A stretch of DNA of 64,000 nt from Sthenelais limicola (taxonomy: Eukaryota; Annelida; Polychaeta; Phyllodocida; Sigalionidae): contig OW804094.1 in assembly GCA_942159475.1 (NCBI GenBank), positions 47,488,966 to 47,552,965 of the forward strand, written 5' to 3'. Of the stretch, positions 1 to 13,390 are shown in pieces; the stretch's first letter is position 1, and each line of letters starts with the position of its first letter. Both the position numbers and the translations under genes were made by a program. The notes under the pieces were generated by a model. It ran no database searches. It was not told where the DNA came from and worked only from the letters and a program-made list of their open reading frames with translations.

Positions 1-3000
1 AAAGAAAATCATTCGGTCTATATACATAGCTGAACGTGCCTAGACAAGCCATATAGAGGCATCTCTTACTTAAAATGATACGTCGTATGATACGTCGTAA
101 GTGATACACGACTAGTTTGCTATTTCAGCCAGAATGTCAAGCCCCACTCCAGTTTCATGCCAAATAGTAATTTATTCTCAGGTTTACCGTGTTGCAATAC
201 TCTCAACAGTGTCACTCACCCAAGTCCATGAAATATCCATTCCCCTAAAGGCAAAGTAAAAACAACGCAAATGAAGTAAATTAGAATTGTTGGAATTTTC
301 CTTGCTCTGTGACATCAGTAGTCCCTGACATGTAATAGTTTACTGTTAAAAGGGTTGCTTTGGATTACTTGGGTTGAATTCAAGATTGAGTGCACTATTA
401 AAACCTCATTTTGAATAATGATCTTGTCGCTGCTTTATTTTGCATGTTGATGAGACGAGGAGAAAAGGACTACTTCTCTCCCTTGAAATGCACTTTGTCG
501 CGCGTCCTGAAAACCGATTCTACCTTCACATTTTACCTGCTCTTCCCATACGCATGATTTGTTTCAAAGGCCTCGTTTTATTTCTTTGATTTAAATTGGT
601 GACCAATCTTTATCAACCTGGTTTTATTTGTAAAATGGTCATTTTGTGCCGATTGTTACTGTTCTGGGGAAGTAAATGAATGGCAACAACAGACAACGTG
701 TATAAAGCCTATCTTTTATTGTGTGCTATTGCGAGTTTAATTTCTGTCTGTACAATAATCCCACACATTTTAATGTTGATGTAGTTTAGTTTTGTGTTAC
801 TATTTCTGCCTGAAATACTTAGCCTTTTCACTTGGGCCACTTTATACATTTATACTCAGTTTAGAATCAAACTATGGTTTCGTGGGATTAGGAGCAGGAT
901 TTAAGTTAGGACGCACGCGAAGAAAAGGGTGCTTTGTTACAGAGTAGGTGGGTGGATCGGAATGAATTGTAGAGGAAAATGAGATGGAACACAAGGACTT
1001 GACTGAGAGGCGGTGATCCCTGTTTTGTCACTGTCCTGCATGGATAATCCTGATTATTGTCAGAACCACAACTCATTGCCGCTAATAAAAAGGTTGACCT
1101 GGAAAGGGATCCATTAACCGAAATGACCCAGAGCTTTGATTGAATATTTCCCTCAACCACCGAAATACGCCCTTTTCTTATAATGAATTAGTCTGATTAG
1201 ATACCGAATTTTACCAGAGGATGTCCTTGGAAGTCCCTTTATATCCCCAGGCACTAGCAGATGACCAGCAGTGAGCTGAATACTGTGAAAAAATCTAATG
1301 TTGCCTCTAAAAGAGTTCGTGTTAATTTACTATATTTACATATTATAGGTTCCCTCTCTTATTGTTCCATCTTTTGGTATATTTGGGAGTGAAGGATTGC
1401 TTTTATTTACTGGTGAAGAGGTTTGTCGTACAGCCTACGCTAAAGGCCTTACACCTGCTTCATGTCGTGAGGCAACATTACAGCCGTATATTAAAGGCAC
1501 CATATAATCGGATTTACTTACTTTGATCACCAAGCGCCTTTTTCTTCCTATCCACCCACTGTCTATACTACCTTTCTAGCTCTTCAAAAGACCTATTGTA
1601 AAACCCACTAGAAGTGATGAACCTAAGTATCAAGAAACACTGATCTGGATAAAATGTTTCGGGCGAGCTTATTGCAAAGCATCTGATTCTATTTTTACAT
1701 GTAATCCAAAGGCCTTCCCTAAAAATGTCCTTACTTGACATTTTCCAGGACAGAAATTGATATACTTCTCACATTACACACCTTCCCGACCCCATATGTT
1801 TTTTTGATCAGGTGGTATTGCATCCAGTGTATGTATGTGTGCCAACAACTTTTCCACACTCCCTTTTCACTCTTTTACCTGGGTATTTAAAAGGGTATTG
1901 AATTCCTGTCATATATGCCAGCGTGTATCTTTAGATTACTTTTCGACGAGTGCATTCTTATTTCACCTGAAATGCTCACCCAAAGAGGTACCGTCGATCA
2001 GTATTCCCTGAACCTTCAGTCAATTAACATACTACCTTAAAAGGGCTGGGTTGTGAACGTGCCTTCTTTGCTCTTGAACCGCCTGTAATGCACAAGGTCC
2101 CATCGGCCCACAGTTGAAAGGAATCACTTTCAGGCGTGGTTTCCACTCTTTTCATTGCATTCCAATTGGGGCGCTTTGTATGTCGGCATTATCACTAACT
2201 ACTTTTTAAATCGAACTCCCGAGGTTATTATTTCTATTATTTGGAACCAATAAAATCTACCCCGACCATCAAGCTTAAAACAAAAAAAGATATTTGCCTT
2301 GAGAAAGCAACTCGTGGCGTTCTTACAATGAATTTGTTTATGACTGGCGATTTTCTCCAACCGTTTTTACCTCCGAGTAGGACGTTTGCCCAAAGGCGTG
2401 TTATTATGACATTACTGTTCTAGACAAATTGAAATAAAACTTTGTTCTTTTCCTCCGCAGGTGAGAGTTTCTTATCAGCTTAGATGGAGACGCACTGTGA
2501 GTATACTTGCGGAACTTTTATGCCTGATGGTTGTAATTTATATTCAAATTCTGAGAAAAAAACCCATCTTCTAATGTAATGTTAGAATGAATGGTGGGTG
2601 CTGATAAACCTCCCATTTGTTTCTCCAATCCAATCAGTGTTTCATGTTTGGACCTCAGGAGTTTTTGTTAAAATATTATCCAATGTACTGTGTCAATTTG
2701 CCGTTTTTATGTCCCACACCCATCCCGTAATACCTTTGAGAAATTGCCCCTGCAGCTGCTTCGTTTGCGATTTTTAAAGCATTATTGTGCCGCAAAATGG
2801 TTACACAATGGACATCATGGATACAGCTACATCTCCAAGATTATAAATTGCGTAGACGTTTCCACTTTTTATACCTTAGAGGAAATTGAAGCTTTCCAAA
2901 ACATATTCACCCAAAGTGCTTAATGTGATGAGGCTGCCTTGATTGGGAAACCAGACTGTAATGGCGGCACATTTATCCAGTATCGTTTAAAGCTCCAACC

Positions 3001-6000
3001 ATTACTCTAAATTTTTTATGAATTCTGCATGTGGCTATTTGGGTGTAGTACCATCCATTGCAGGTAAGTCCTCTTGGAAATAATTGGACCAAGGGACTTT
3101 ACAATGTCGATTCCCAAATGGATCAAATTGTTGTTAGCAAAAATTCTGGGTTTACCACTACTCTCCTTTAGTAAATTAATGGACCATTGGATTTTAAAAT
3201 AATTAAAATAATCATTTTGCCGTGCGCCTTTCCTCGAACGTTATGTACATACACTTGGTTTATTGTCACAGTATATGACTGTGCTCCCCCTGAAAAAAAT
3301 ATTTGAAGTCTTCAATCATTTGGATAAGGAATAAGGATTTTTATCTCCAAGACCATTCATTGTCCGTAATCTAACTCATTGATATCATATTTATAGGTTT
3401 TTCAAAATTAAATCTAGGAACGTGTACCGTTGATACAATAAAATATGTACTTTAACTTCCGCCTGAATTCCTAGCGGCTATTGAATTACAGGACTTGCAT
3501 ATTGTTAACATCTTGTGAATCCTGGTCAGCCCAAGTGTTTGCCCGCACACCACAAAGGTCTGTCCCCATCAACCCACGCACCCACCCATCCACCCTCCCA
3601 ATTCCTACGATAACCCCTTATTATGATAACACATCATATACAGCTTGCTCGATCAAGATAAGCCTACACCAGGAAACTCAATTTGTAAATACTTGGCATT
3701 TCCTGGAGGACAATCTGTAAGATGACATTTGTGGCCTCAAATCCCTTACCGAGGTCTGCAAGATTGTGGTTTGAAAGCCTACCAGGCATGTCATGGAGAT
3801 TCTGAGAGTCCTTCTGAGATTCTTACTTCTAGAATAGGCCTTTGTCATATGCCACAGGACATGAAGACTCCATCAATCTTTCATAGTTTGGGCATGTTAG
3901 GACCATCGATAGGTCCACAATTTGGTTTCAGGGGTGTTAAATCCAGTTTCTAATCCGCGGCGTGGCCGTTCTATATGCGCGTCTCACATGGTTATCATTG
4001 ATCGATGTGCCAATCAAGTGGAGTCTTTGTGGAGGCCCAGCATCCCCCTCCATGCTCCCTACATGAACCCAGCACTTGTATTCAGTCTTTATTGGCTGGA
4101 CATATTGGGTAACATACAGGTTCTCCCTTTAATATATTGTCCCACCTCATGGACATTGGTCAGATTATCTATCGATTCCCATCACATATGTCCATGGGCT
4201 TGTCTGGAAAGTTTGTGCTGCTGTAGCTCCTTCTAAACGCCCAAATTAACGGAAGCAGAACATGGCAATATCGCAGTCTGGACAAGTAATGGTTCTAAGT
4301 AGCCCGCGGACGAGCCTGGGTAGTAAAAGTATACCCGAGATTCAAGAAAGGTTGCTAAGTGCTCGAATGACCTTTTCTTGTCCGCCTGGTACTATGGGAC
4401 CCCTGCGGACGCTTTGGATCCGATCGCCAATTCCCACTTAAGAGATCTGATCGATGCAAAGGCTTTATAAGGCCTCTGTTTATGGCCTAGTGATATATAT
4501 GACAGTCTGGCAGACTCAATGTTGTTGCGATAAATATAGCACATATAAGATTCGTCACAGCTTCATATGTTGCATTAGCCCTTAATGCCCTAGCCTTATT
4601 TTACAGCATACTCAAAGTGAGAACAACATAAATTTTAGACCACTTTCGGGGAGAACACGATGCCTTTAATCCTCCTTCTCTTTCGCAGTGAATTTGCCAT
4701 AATAGTTCTGAGACTTGATATTGATACACAAAACCTTTTAAAGTGAGCAAGCAAATTATTTATCCCTCGTTCGTGACATCGTATATATATTCTACATCTT
4801 TGTGATTTTAACATTGAATTAAAACGAATGGATTTCACTTTAAAATGGGTTAATTTGTCACAATCATTTTGAAGATTATCATTATCTGGCCCCATTACAG
4901 AAACTAACTACAATCGACGACTTAATTCTGACGTGAGCAGGCTAATTGTGCATGGAAATTTGGCGCCACTCCTCATGAAAGGAAGCAATTCTTAATGTCC
5001 ATTAGATGCCCGTAAGGGCTGGCCGGGTGTTCAGTGGGACCTATATATATGTATGTGAAGGTTTCGACTGTTATTAGCCAAGTCGTATGCCTTGAAATCT
5101 ATATCAAATTGTGAACTATATGAAAGTAATAAATTCATGCCTTTTTAGATAGGAACGGAATATACTTATTGTATTATCCAGTTGGGTTATTTTGGAAACC
5201 ACTCCATGATTCAATAGACCTCCCATTTTCATTTCAATTTGTTTCCCAAGTTAAGCTAATATCAGCAAGCGTCTCGCCTTTAAGATTTCCCCCGCGTGCC
5301 ATTGCTTTAGCTTGTTCATCATATAATGGTAATTGATGGTTGTCCCTCCAATAATGTGGCCATCACGGTGAAGGTCGGGAGGCAGACTGAAAGAAAGAGT
5401 CGTCAAGAAAAGATTAATGAAGCGTCCCATGAGGAAGATTTTTCATTGTCAATAGGCTGCAGTGTTTTTGACTGAGCCGTCCCGTACCTCCCATATGAGT
5501 AATGTAAAGGACTGCAACGAAGCACAAACAACTTTGCAAAAACGGCGTCAAAATGTGGTTGTAGTTGTTCCGGACACGAAATTGCTTTGCACGCTGATCA
5601 AAATTCAAGAGAATTGACCCTGGCTACACCTGTAGCTTTTCCCCGTTGCATTTATAATTCTGGTTATGTCTTGTTCTGTTAGCCCGCATGATATATTTTC
5701 CAGGTTCTATTTACTAGCTTACCTGTGTCAACTATCATTTTTCATGAAGTCGATGTATATTCTTTTACAAAATACAACCTTCTTAAATGTTTTCTTGAGT
5801 ATATTTCCTTTTTAAAAGAAAATATCTTCGGGGGATTACGCCGTTGAATTAATATAATTCAAATGTCATCATCATCGCCTTAGCTGTCAATTACCAGGAT
5901 TCTGAAATTAGGTTTGATGCAATAACATAATAGAAACTACATGAGAAGCAAAATGTTAATAGCACGAGAAATTAGTAAAATAATTTAACGCGACGCTAGC

Positions 6001-6931
6001 AAGGAATTGGGAGAAACAGAACATCAGCTGAGAATAGTGTCAACTGAAACTTCCGATCTCGTCCTTTTCCAGATCCCTCCGCAGAAATGCCATGAACCGT
6101 AATCGTTGCACATCTTAAGATATTCTCAAGTACAGCGTCCATTAAATTGATTCAGTTAATCATTATTGTATTGCGGTATCATCTATTGATATCAATTTAA
6201 TTACGACATCATGATCAGCGTTTCATTTAATTTTTGTTCATTGTCGTGGTAGAAACATTATGGGGATAGCTCCTTAAACTAAATTATGTTATATTAGTAT
6301 TTGTAGAGGTCAGTGATTGGATTCAATCAGCTATATATGAGGTGCATTGGCAGGTAGCTACACATATCGTAATTCCTTTTAAAATAACCGATTTTTTCTC
6401 CTACATTGTTGACCGATATTTCCCCAAATGTGCTCGTTCTTCAAAGCCTCTCTTCTCGCCATCATTTTCTCTTTCTGTGTGAAGATAATTATCGTATTCG
6501 ATCTAATCTTCTGGAAGCAGTCGAAAAGGTGTGTGAAATGTCTCGAGGGACTGTTTATTCAGGCTCCCCACTCTCCACCCAAGGGTTAGAACCCGTTTTC
6601 TTTTGGGTTTAGTTCTGATCCTCGCCTGGATTTTTTTTGTGCTGAGAGGATTTTCAGTTCTTTGCCCTTGAATTCTTGAATTACTTTGTTGAACAGGGAA
6701 TTTAGACTCAGGAGTTAAATGAAATATCTGAATTGTTATTGCAGTTTGGTAAGAACAACCCAAGAGTGATATATCTCTAGTGGCCAATGCTGTTTTAGAC
6801 CTCGCGTCTAGAATATTGTGAATTGCTTATAGTTTAATCAAAACCGAAATTGGAGATTATTGTGGCTTGTTTATGATAGTGCGGTTAGAGACTATACACA
6901 CATTAATGCAAGCTCTGAAAATCTCTTATTT
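1..6931. other. Unannotated AT-rich non-coding stretch
   Basis: I see no gene, RNA or clear transposon here. Open frames are short (longest 104 codons at 3922-4236), lack recognisable domains, and are the size expected by chance in AT-rich DNA. The only small regularity is a 12-bp direct repeat, ATGATACGTCGT, twice in a row at about 75-98. Conserved non-coding regulatory elements could be present but cannot be recognised without a comparison genome. Confidence 0.6.
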
Positions 6932-7118
6932 AGTTCTGCACCCAATATGGGTTGTGAGTAAACATTTTATAATTTTTAGATACTTACCGTAGGAAAGTTG
7001 AATTAGAATTTAGCTTAGAATTGAGCAACACATACTCCCGCAACCCCCTGTGTGGCTCATAAATATCTAAATTTTAATTCAATATTCCAACGGTAAGTAT
7101 CTAAAAATGATAAAATTA
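6932..7118. mobile_element. MITE-like foldback element, copy 1
   Basis: Two 49-bp arms, 6964-7012 and 7068-7116, are inverted copies of each other with only a few mismatches, around a 55-bp spacer. Each arm carries the word TAGATACTTACCG or its complement CGGTAAGTATCTA. The spacer and right arm have a partner copy at the far end of the window (63780-63888), so this is a dispersed repeat and not a chance palindrome. The short length, inverted structure and absence of coding capacity fit a non-autonomous foldback or MITE element. I could not define a target-site duplication, and the true outer boundaries may lie a little beyond the arms. Confidence 0.6.
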
Positions 7119-8120
7119 GTGTATTTCATATATTACCTATATGTTGTGTAACGAAGATACAGCAGTACAGCGAGGTCAATGGGTAAACTTACCTGAAGAC
7201 AAAGGTATGATGACATAGTTATATTGTAACAGACCCAGTGATAGGTTAATATATGATTGGTTAATGGATATGACGTCAGGGCTAGTCCCTCATTACATAT
7301 TATGGATATTGATGCTAATGGTGATATGTTGTAACAAAAGTAATGCCATGTAATAATTATGTTACTATTTAGGCAATTGATAATGAGGGTAACCGATGCA
7401 ATCTTAATATAGGCCTATGTATAACCATATAATATTAATATATTATTATTATTAATAATAAATGGACAAAATTGCCCGACGCCAATCCCGACGTTTCATA
7501 TTACACGTGGGCGTAGCAAATGCAGTAAGGAAGTCGGGTTGGTGATCCTAGACTCTTCCCCACATTCTGTGAAATGTGTCTTTGTCCCCGGTACCTTTTG
7601 TGTTAATACATATGGGATGTCCCTATCTTAGGCTATTATGACATATAATGCAAGAATAAATTATGATAGACTACCGTGACGGAGATTACTGGGAAGCCTT
7701 GTGTGTTGGTGCTAATTTCTGCGAGACAAAAAGCGGTGATTCACTCGGGGTAATAACAGAGATGGGCAATTAATTCGCGTACCAGAAGCGTCGGGTGGTT
7801 TGAATATAAAGTTCTATCAGAGGAACGGCCAGGAAGCTCTAAAGGTAATCACGACCTAAAGCCTCTTGTCTCATCTCTAAATACCCCCCATGTACTTTTC
7901 TTTTAACAAAGGTGAGTTAGCTTAATTATCCTCTTGAGACCAGACTTGTTCAGATTAAATGGAAGGATTTGAGGTCTGTTAAAACCAGACAGTCTACTTT
8001 TTAATCCACAGACTTAAGAAACGCCCCTCTCTGTAGTATTTGCCGGAGTTGGCATGAAAATGCGTCTTATATTATACAATACACTGTTTTATTTAAACAA
8101 TTCTGTTAGACCTAGTTTCA
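7119..8120. other. Unannotated non-coding stretch
   Basis: No gene or classified repeat is recognised. It contains a TTA/ATT-rich run around 7425-7463. Two TGTAACA-like words (about 7211 and 7328) resemble LTR ends but lack a matching partner or other LTR signals. Confidence 0.5.
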
Positions 8121-8500
8121 ATCGGGGTGGCCGGTGTGGGGCAATAGTTAATGCGGTGGACACATGGACGATTTCAAGGCCAATTTGGTACTCCTGACGT
8201 GTCGTATGATTTCTTTTTCAATTTTTTTACACTAGTTATATTCAGTTGTAAAAAGCCTACAAAACGAACTTTATATGATTATCCTAGCCCCAGTATTAGC
8301 AAAGTTATTAGCTTAAACATAATCAACCAATCAGACATCTAGATTGCACTTATTGACATGGTAACTAAGCAACCTAAGGTACACAATATTCATATATACC
8401 CCCTCCATGTTCTACTGTAAATCATTACCTGACGAAGGACCAACTTAGATCCGAAACGTAGGAATCTTACGACCATTGTTTCACAAGTTTGAATAAAACT
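8121..8500 (+). mobile_element. Candidate composite SINE: tRNA-like head and CTGACGAAGG-type tail
   Basis: At 8128-8139 the word TGGCCGGTGTGG resembles an RNA polymerase III A box. It is followed by AGTTAATGCGGTGGAC, which looks like the D-loop to anticodon-stem part of a Leu/Ser-type tRNA, and by GATTTCAAGGCC (8170-8181), a weak B-box match. About 250 bp further, CCTGACGAAGG...TCCGAAACG (8429-8459) and GAATAAAACTT (8493-8503, with a polyadenylation-type AATAAA) resemble the 3' modules of dispersed invertebrate retroposons. Joining head and tail into one element is inference; the total of ~380 bp is normal for a SINE. No target-site duplication was identified. The head and tail could instead belong to two different relics. 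Confidence 0.33.
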
Positions 8501-8520
8501 TAAAGATCATAACCAGCTGA

Positions 8521-9290
8521 CTCATAGTTTTGATGTCTATCGACTACTATTAATTCTTCTTCAATTGTTTTGGAATTGTGTGGGTTTGTTTCCGACTAAT
8601 CGGGGGATTCTACAGAATTTGGGAAAATTTAGCCCACACATGGCCTATTTCAGAACCTAGGATTTTGTATTTCACAGTCTGAAAGGAGGTGATGATTAAA
8701 ACAATTTGGTGATGTGTGGGTGTGGTCCCGATTGGTCATGGGCCACAAGGACATGGTATACGACTGATCAGGAGTGCTCTCCCCGCGATCCCGAAAAAGT
8801 TGATCGTCGAGGCAACACCTCTGATTTGCCTAACGGTTTAAAAATAATAGGAATTCTTTTTAGTCTTTTAATTAAAGACAGGCAACTTTGAAAGATATAA
8901 CTTTAAATTTGTTGTTAATACTTAGTATACTGCCTTGAGATTTGGTACATGTGACCAGCCAAGCAGAAAGGGGACTGACTCCAGGGCCAAATTTTCGAAT
9001 TTGGGTTTGTTATAGATTCTGAATCTGCATGTCCCCCTGAGTCAATAACCGAAAAAAATAGTTGAAAATTCCTAGAATATGCCGAGATATGGGCTTTTTT
9101 GTAAAGTTATGTCAGTTTTCAGTAGATGATCTCAAATAGGTTGGGGGAGTGACTCATTTTCCTGTGACACATCACATGTACACAAAATAAATATTTTTTT
9201 TTTCTTTTTCAACTAGCAATAACCGTACCTCGGATTAACCTCATCGGCTACAGTACTGCCACTGCGCAAAGCTCACAAAATAAAAAAAAA
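8521..9290. other. Unannotated non-coding stretch with poly-T and poly-A runs
   Basis: No gene is seen. A T-rich run at about 9190-9211 and an A-run at about 9282-9290 immediately precede the possible LTR that follows. Confidence 0.5.
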
Positions 9291-9632
9291 TGTTATAACT
9301 CATTGTGTCATAATATATTAGTGTACCTAAAATTTTAATTATTAATGGCCATATGCCTATACCTTCACCGTAGCTCCTACCTCCATGGAGGCTACCTCTA
9401 TAATGAGTAATCCCTCATCTCCATTGGTCTAGCCACGCCCACCAATGAGGGTGGTAGGCTGACCTGATGGTAAGCCTCCCTTAGGATATAAGGGGCTCTC
9501 TGACCCCTTACTCATGAGTTACCTGCCGGATTCCATCTAGGTTATACCATCATATTGTATACCTGTACCAGGAATAAATACTTCTTCAAACTTCAATACT
9601 TCGTTACCTTTTGTGTTACACTAGTTGTAACA
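9291..9632 (+). mobile_element. Possible solo LTR
   Basis: The 342-bp segment begins TGTTATAA and ends TTGTAACA, which are near-complementary ends of the TG...CA type. Inside, in the right order for an LTR, are a TATA-like GGATATAAGG (9484-9493), then a polyadenylation-type AATAAA (9573-9578), then a short T-rich 3' part. No primer binding site or polypurine tract is visible next to it, and no second copy occurs in the window, so if it is an LTR it is solo. The flanks (AAAAA before, AAATG after) are not a convincing target-site duplication, so the exact ends are uncertain. Confidence 0.4.
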
Positions 9633-12600
9633 AAATGACAGGAGTGAACAGAAGGGGAAATGAGCATTATAAAAGTGAAAGAATTTTGTTGATACTCCAA
9701 ATATTAGTGAAGTTACAGACTTCCAAAGTTACCTCCCTCTCAGAATTACTATTATAAACATTTGTGACAGTGACGTCATGAATATGATGTGACTCCTAGC
9801 GGGAATACCAGGAACTATAACTCCCACGGGAAGGTACCTTTCTGCTTGGCGGGTCACACATGTATTCATGTAACTTAAAGCAGTAGATACCCTTAAAATG
9901 AGAACATTCATACAAGAAGTTCTTGTCAATATATCACTCTGAAAATTATTAGGCCCTGATTAAATGTATCCGATAGGAATGAAGGAAAACATCGTCAAAA
10001 ACAATGATTTTTATCATCTACCCACGCGTAGGGGTCACGGCTTGATTCCCAAGAACCCAGTAAAAACGACAATTCGTCCCCTCGATGATTGGGCGTGAAA
10101 TCCTCTTGGTTGACTTCATCTTTCTTTTCGACTTAGCGCTCTTTCACTGGTGTAGTAATTTAAGATGGGTTTCTCAATCACCCGCAAGATGTGTGATGGG
10201 TTGGAACCCATTTAATTTCATGTAATCAGTATCCATGTGAAACGAATATCTCTCACTAGTTTTTCCCTCACCAACCGAATAAGATAATACATTTCTATGA
10301 GTACTTCTAAATGGCCTTGTTTTTCACCTGTTTTTTATGTGTGTACCGCGGTTTTCCAAGATATCAATATATATTTCCAGATTTAATCGTGAAACATTGG
10401 CTCGAGGCTCCAGTTATTCCCTTCATAAAAAGAGATCAGTTTCATTAAATGTATGGCGACCTCATATTAGTTATCTCCTATACTAATATTCCTTAGCATG
10501 TCAAGGTTAGTTGTCAGGTTGTTTACGTGATCTCATTTTCTTTCCCATGAATTAAAAATATACTTTGTAGTGACCGAAAAAGAGGTTTCTTCTTGTTGTT
10601 CATCGATTGTTAATTAATGCTTGGCCAGTCTTACGTATGTAATTGTCTTAATATGCCAATATCTTTTCACTGCCTGCATGGATGGAATGGAAATGTTGTG
10701 AATTCTCATCAAAACTCTACCATTCACAGAAACACTAAATAAATACGATAAATTTAACTAACGCACCCGAAGCTCCTAGAGCTCAAAAAGCTCAAATAAA
10801 CGTTCATTCCCGTCTCAGTCATACTGGGCGGCCATTCGCACTATCATAAATCTGTAAACGCTGATGGCTAAACCCAAGTTCTGCCTAGCGATAGGAAGAG
10901 AAATATACCTTTGATGACCTAGGGCTGTATAAGATAATCTATTGGCTCTCCCAAAGACACATTATTCCTGTATTTTACGAGAAAGCCTTTTCAGGTAGAT
11001 ACATTAAATGTAATGTGGGGAGGATATGTAAATATCAGTTATACCTCTTGTATTACACAATTCGTTGACTCCATACGAACTCTTGACTTGAACAAACTGC
11101 TTTAGAGTGCAGTGCACTATACCCTACCTTACGTAGGAATGGTGAGATATGAAATTGTAGGCTCAGAATAAAGAAGGAATGATCGTCAATAGAACAGTTA
11201 TGCTATGACCTTTTCTCCTTCCAAAACTAGCAAGTCGGTTATGTATATGTATACAGGTATATTTTTAGTCTTTTAATTGAAATAAAACTTTACTTTTTGT
11301 GATGTATTTGTAGTTTGATCAACGACCTCGATAACATGCAATTTTCTAGTTACGTTACAACCTTTTCAGGTCGTGCATAAAACTTGTATACCCTCCCTTC
11401 AGGTTTACTGAATGAAAAATGGACAATGCCTACCCAGCATCTAAATGGCCTGGGGATCATAAACAACTTTAGTGCAAAGGTGTGCCGTGTAACCTATGCA
11501 TTTGATTACATTATACACGCTCTGATGTATAATTCTAGGTGGGGTTGGGAACTGCCCTGGAAAAGCTGATTACCGGTGTGATCAGCGGGGATTTCTTTCT
11601 TGTACCTTAACCTCAGCAACATCTACATTATTGAACCTACTAAGATTCAGCACACCAGTGCCGTACGGCCCAGACCTTATGGAATCTAAGGGAGGAAGGA
11701 CAATTTAATCTTACTCGGATTCTGCTCCGAGTGCCTCTAGCTGTTTGTGCTCTACATGCTAATCCTAGCAAGGGAGAGCTTGTAGACATCCAGCGAATAC
11801 ATATAGTAGAGTCGTGGCAGATATATGATCTAGACTGCCAATAGGCGGCTGGACTCTAATGCACCCCCTTCCCACCCAAGCCTATGTCTGGCATTCAAAT
11901 GCAACAATTTATGAGAAGTGTTATTTGACAGATATCTTCTACACTAAAGGCTTTATTCGTCTGCCCTTCCACCAGCTCCCTCCAGATAACTGGATGCATT
12001 CAAAGTTGTCTACTACGTTACATGTTTTAGCCATGTAGAGAGGAGAGCCAGCCGACCTCCCCTTGTGAAGTGAAGTACCAACCGCTACAGCTTATTTTAA
12101 TGTAGAAAAAGTCCAACAGTTTGGAGTAATGGAGATGTTTTTTTTATCGTTTCATTTCGATTTCATATTCAGCGTACGGAGAAATGACTTTAAATCGATA
12201 CATTTACGTTTCCAACCAAAACATCATCTAACCTAATGACTTTCGAGTTTTGAGGATTCTTTTGGGTTCATGCTTATTACTTTCGACTAGTACCGCAATC
12301 TGCATGAAAGAGGTTTCATGGATGCCAATGCCCTTTGGCAACAATGGTCACCTCTCACCAAAACACGCATGTGACGAAGGAGGCAACATTAGAAATGGGG
12401 GAAAGTAGCTGCAAATCTTTTGCAATAACATATTGGAGTCAGATAGTGTATGAGTTCATGTAGGCTCTTATGGTAAGTATTTCTATGGTTTCACTTGCAT
12501 GTGATCATCATGCACATGCCTTGGTATTTACCTGATATCTGGGGAAAACTAGGAGCATTTCACAAACACATTTAATGGGAATGCATCTATGAAGCCTCTA

Positions 12601-12855
12601 AGAACTAAGACCTACCCTCACATTTTTATCTCAGGCTATGCGGTTGAAATTGTTACACAGGTGTGAACATATGTGACGCCCATTCATCTTTAAAGGTCGT
12701 TAGCCTCATTCCATATCGAATACGAGTCTAAGCTACTATAGACATTCCTTTGATGTGATCATACGAGTTTCTTCCATGAAAAGCATAACAGGGTAATTAA
12801 AACTTTGGCATGAGGAATCACGCGAGGTTTTTTTTCACTCGAGATTTTATATATT
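9633..12855. other. Unannotated non-coding stretch
   Basis: No gene, RNA or repeat family is recognised. Open frames are all under 70 codons and without motifs. Confidence 0.55.
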
Positions 12856-12877
12856 ACTAGCAAAGTACCCGTCCTCC

Positions 12878-13390
12878 GGACGGTCACCCTCTCTCCCCAC
12901 ACTTCCCCCTCTCCCTCTTTTCCCTCCCCCTCTTCTCTGACTTTCATACCTGTTTTTCTCTCCCAACCCCATCTCCGATTTTCCCCTCTCCCTCCCCTCT
13001 TCCACATGCTCCCCCTCCCCGCTTTCTCTCCCTCCCCTCTCTCCCTTCCCCTACATCCTCTCCCTCCTCTCTTTCCCCCTCTTCTTTCCCTCCCCCTCCC
13101 CCTCTCCTATTCCTACACCCTCTTCTTCACTCTCCCACTCCTTTGCATGTAGGACGGTCACCCTCTCTCCCCATACTTCCCTCTCTCCCTCTTTTCCCTC
13201 CCCCTCTTCTCTGTATTTCATACCTGTTTTTCTCTCACAACCCTATCCGATCCCCCCCTCTCTTCCTCCCCTCTTCCTCATGCTCTCCCTCCCCTCTTCC
13301 TCATGCTCTCCCTCCCTCTTTTCTCTCCCTCCCCTCTCTCCCTTCCCCTCCTCTCTCCCCCCTCTTCTTTCCCCCGCCCCCCCCCCCACT
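12878..13390 (+). repeat. 274-bp-offset duplication in CT-rich sequence
   Basis: GGACGGTCACCCTCTCTCCCC occurs near 12878 and again near 13152, and the following ~200 bp (CTTCCC/CTCCCTCTTTTCC, ATACCTGTTTTTCTCTC) are repeated in the same order. A tandem duplication inside copy A explains this best. The 138-codon frame at 13143-13559 translates this CT tract into Pro/Ser/Leu repeats and is not a gene. Confidence 0.7.

Noticed and set aside
7205..7345. LTR between two TGTAACA-like words
   Set aside because: The words are in the same orientation, with no TATA and polyadenylation order and no second copy.
8425..8472. Functional hammerhead ribozyme at CTGACGA...GAAACG
   Set aside because: The core words are present, but stem II would start with an unpaired A and the base expected to be U before the cleavage site is A, so the canonical fold fails. 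Kept only as a weak resemblance.
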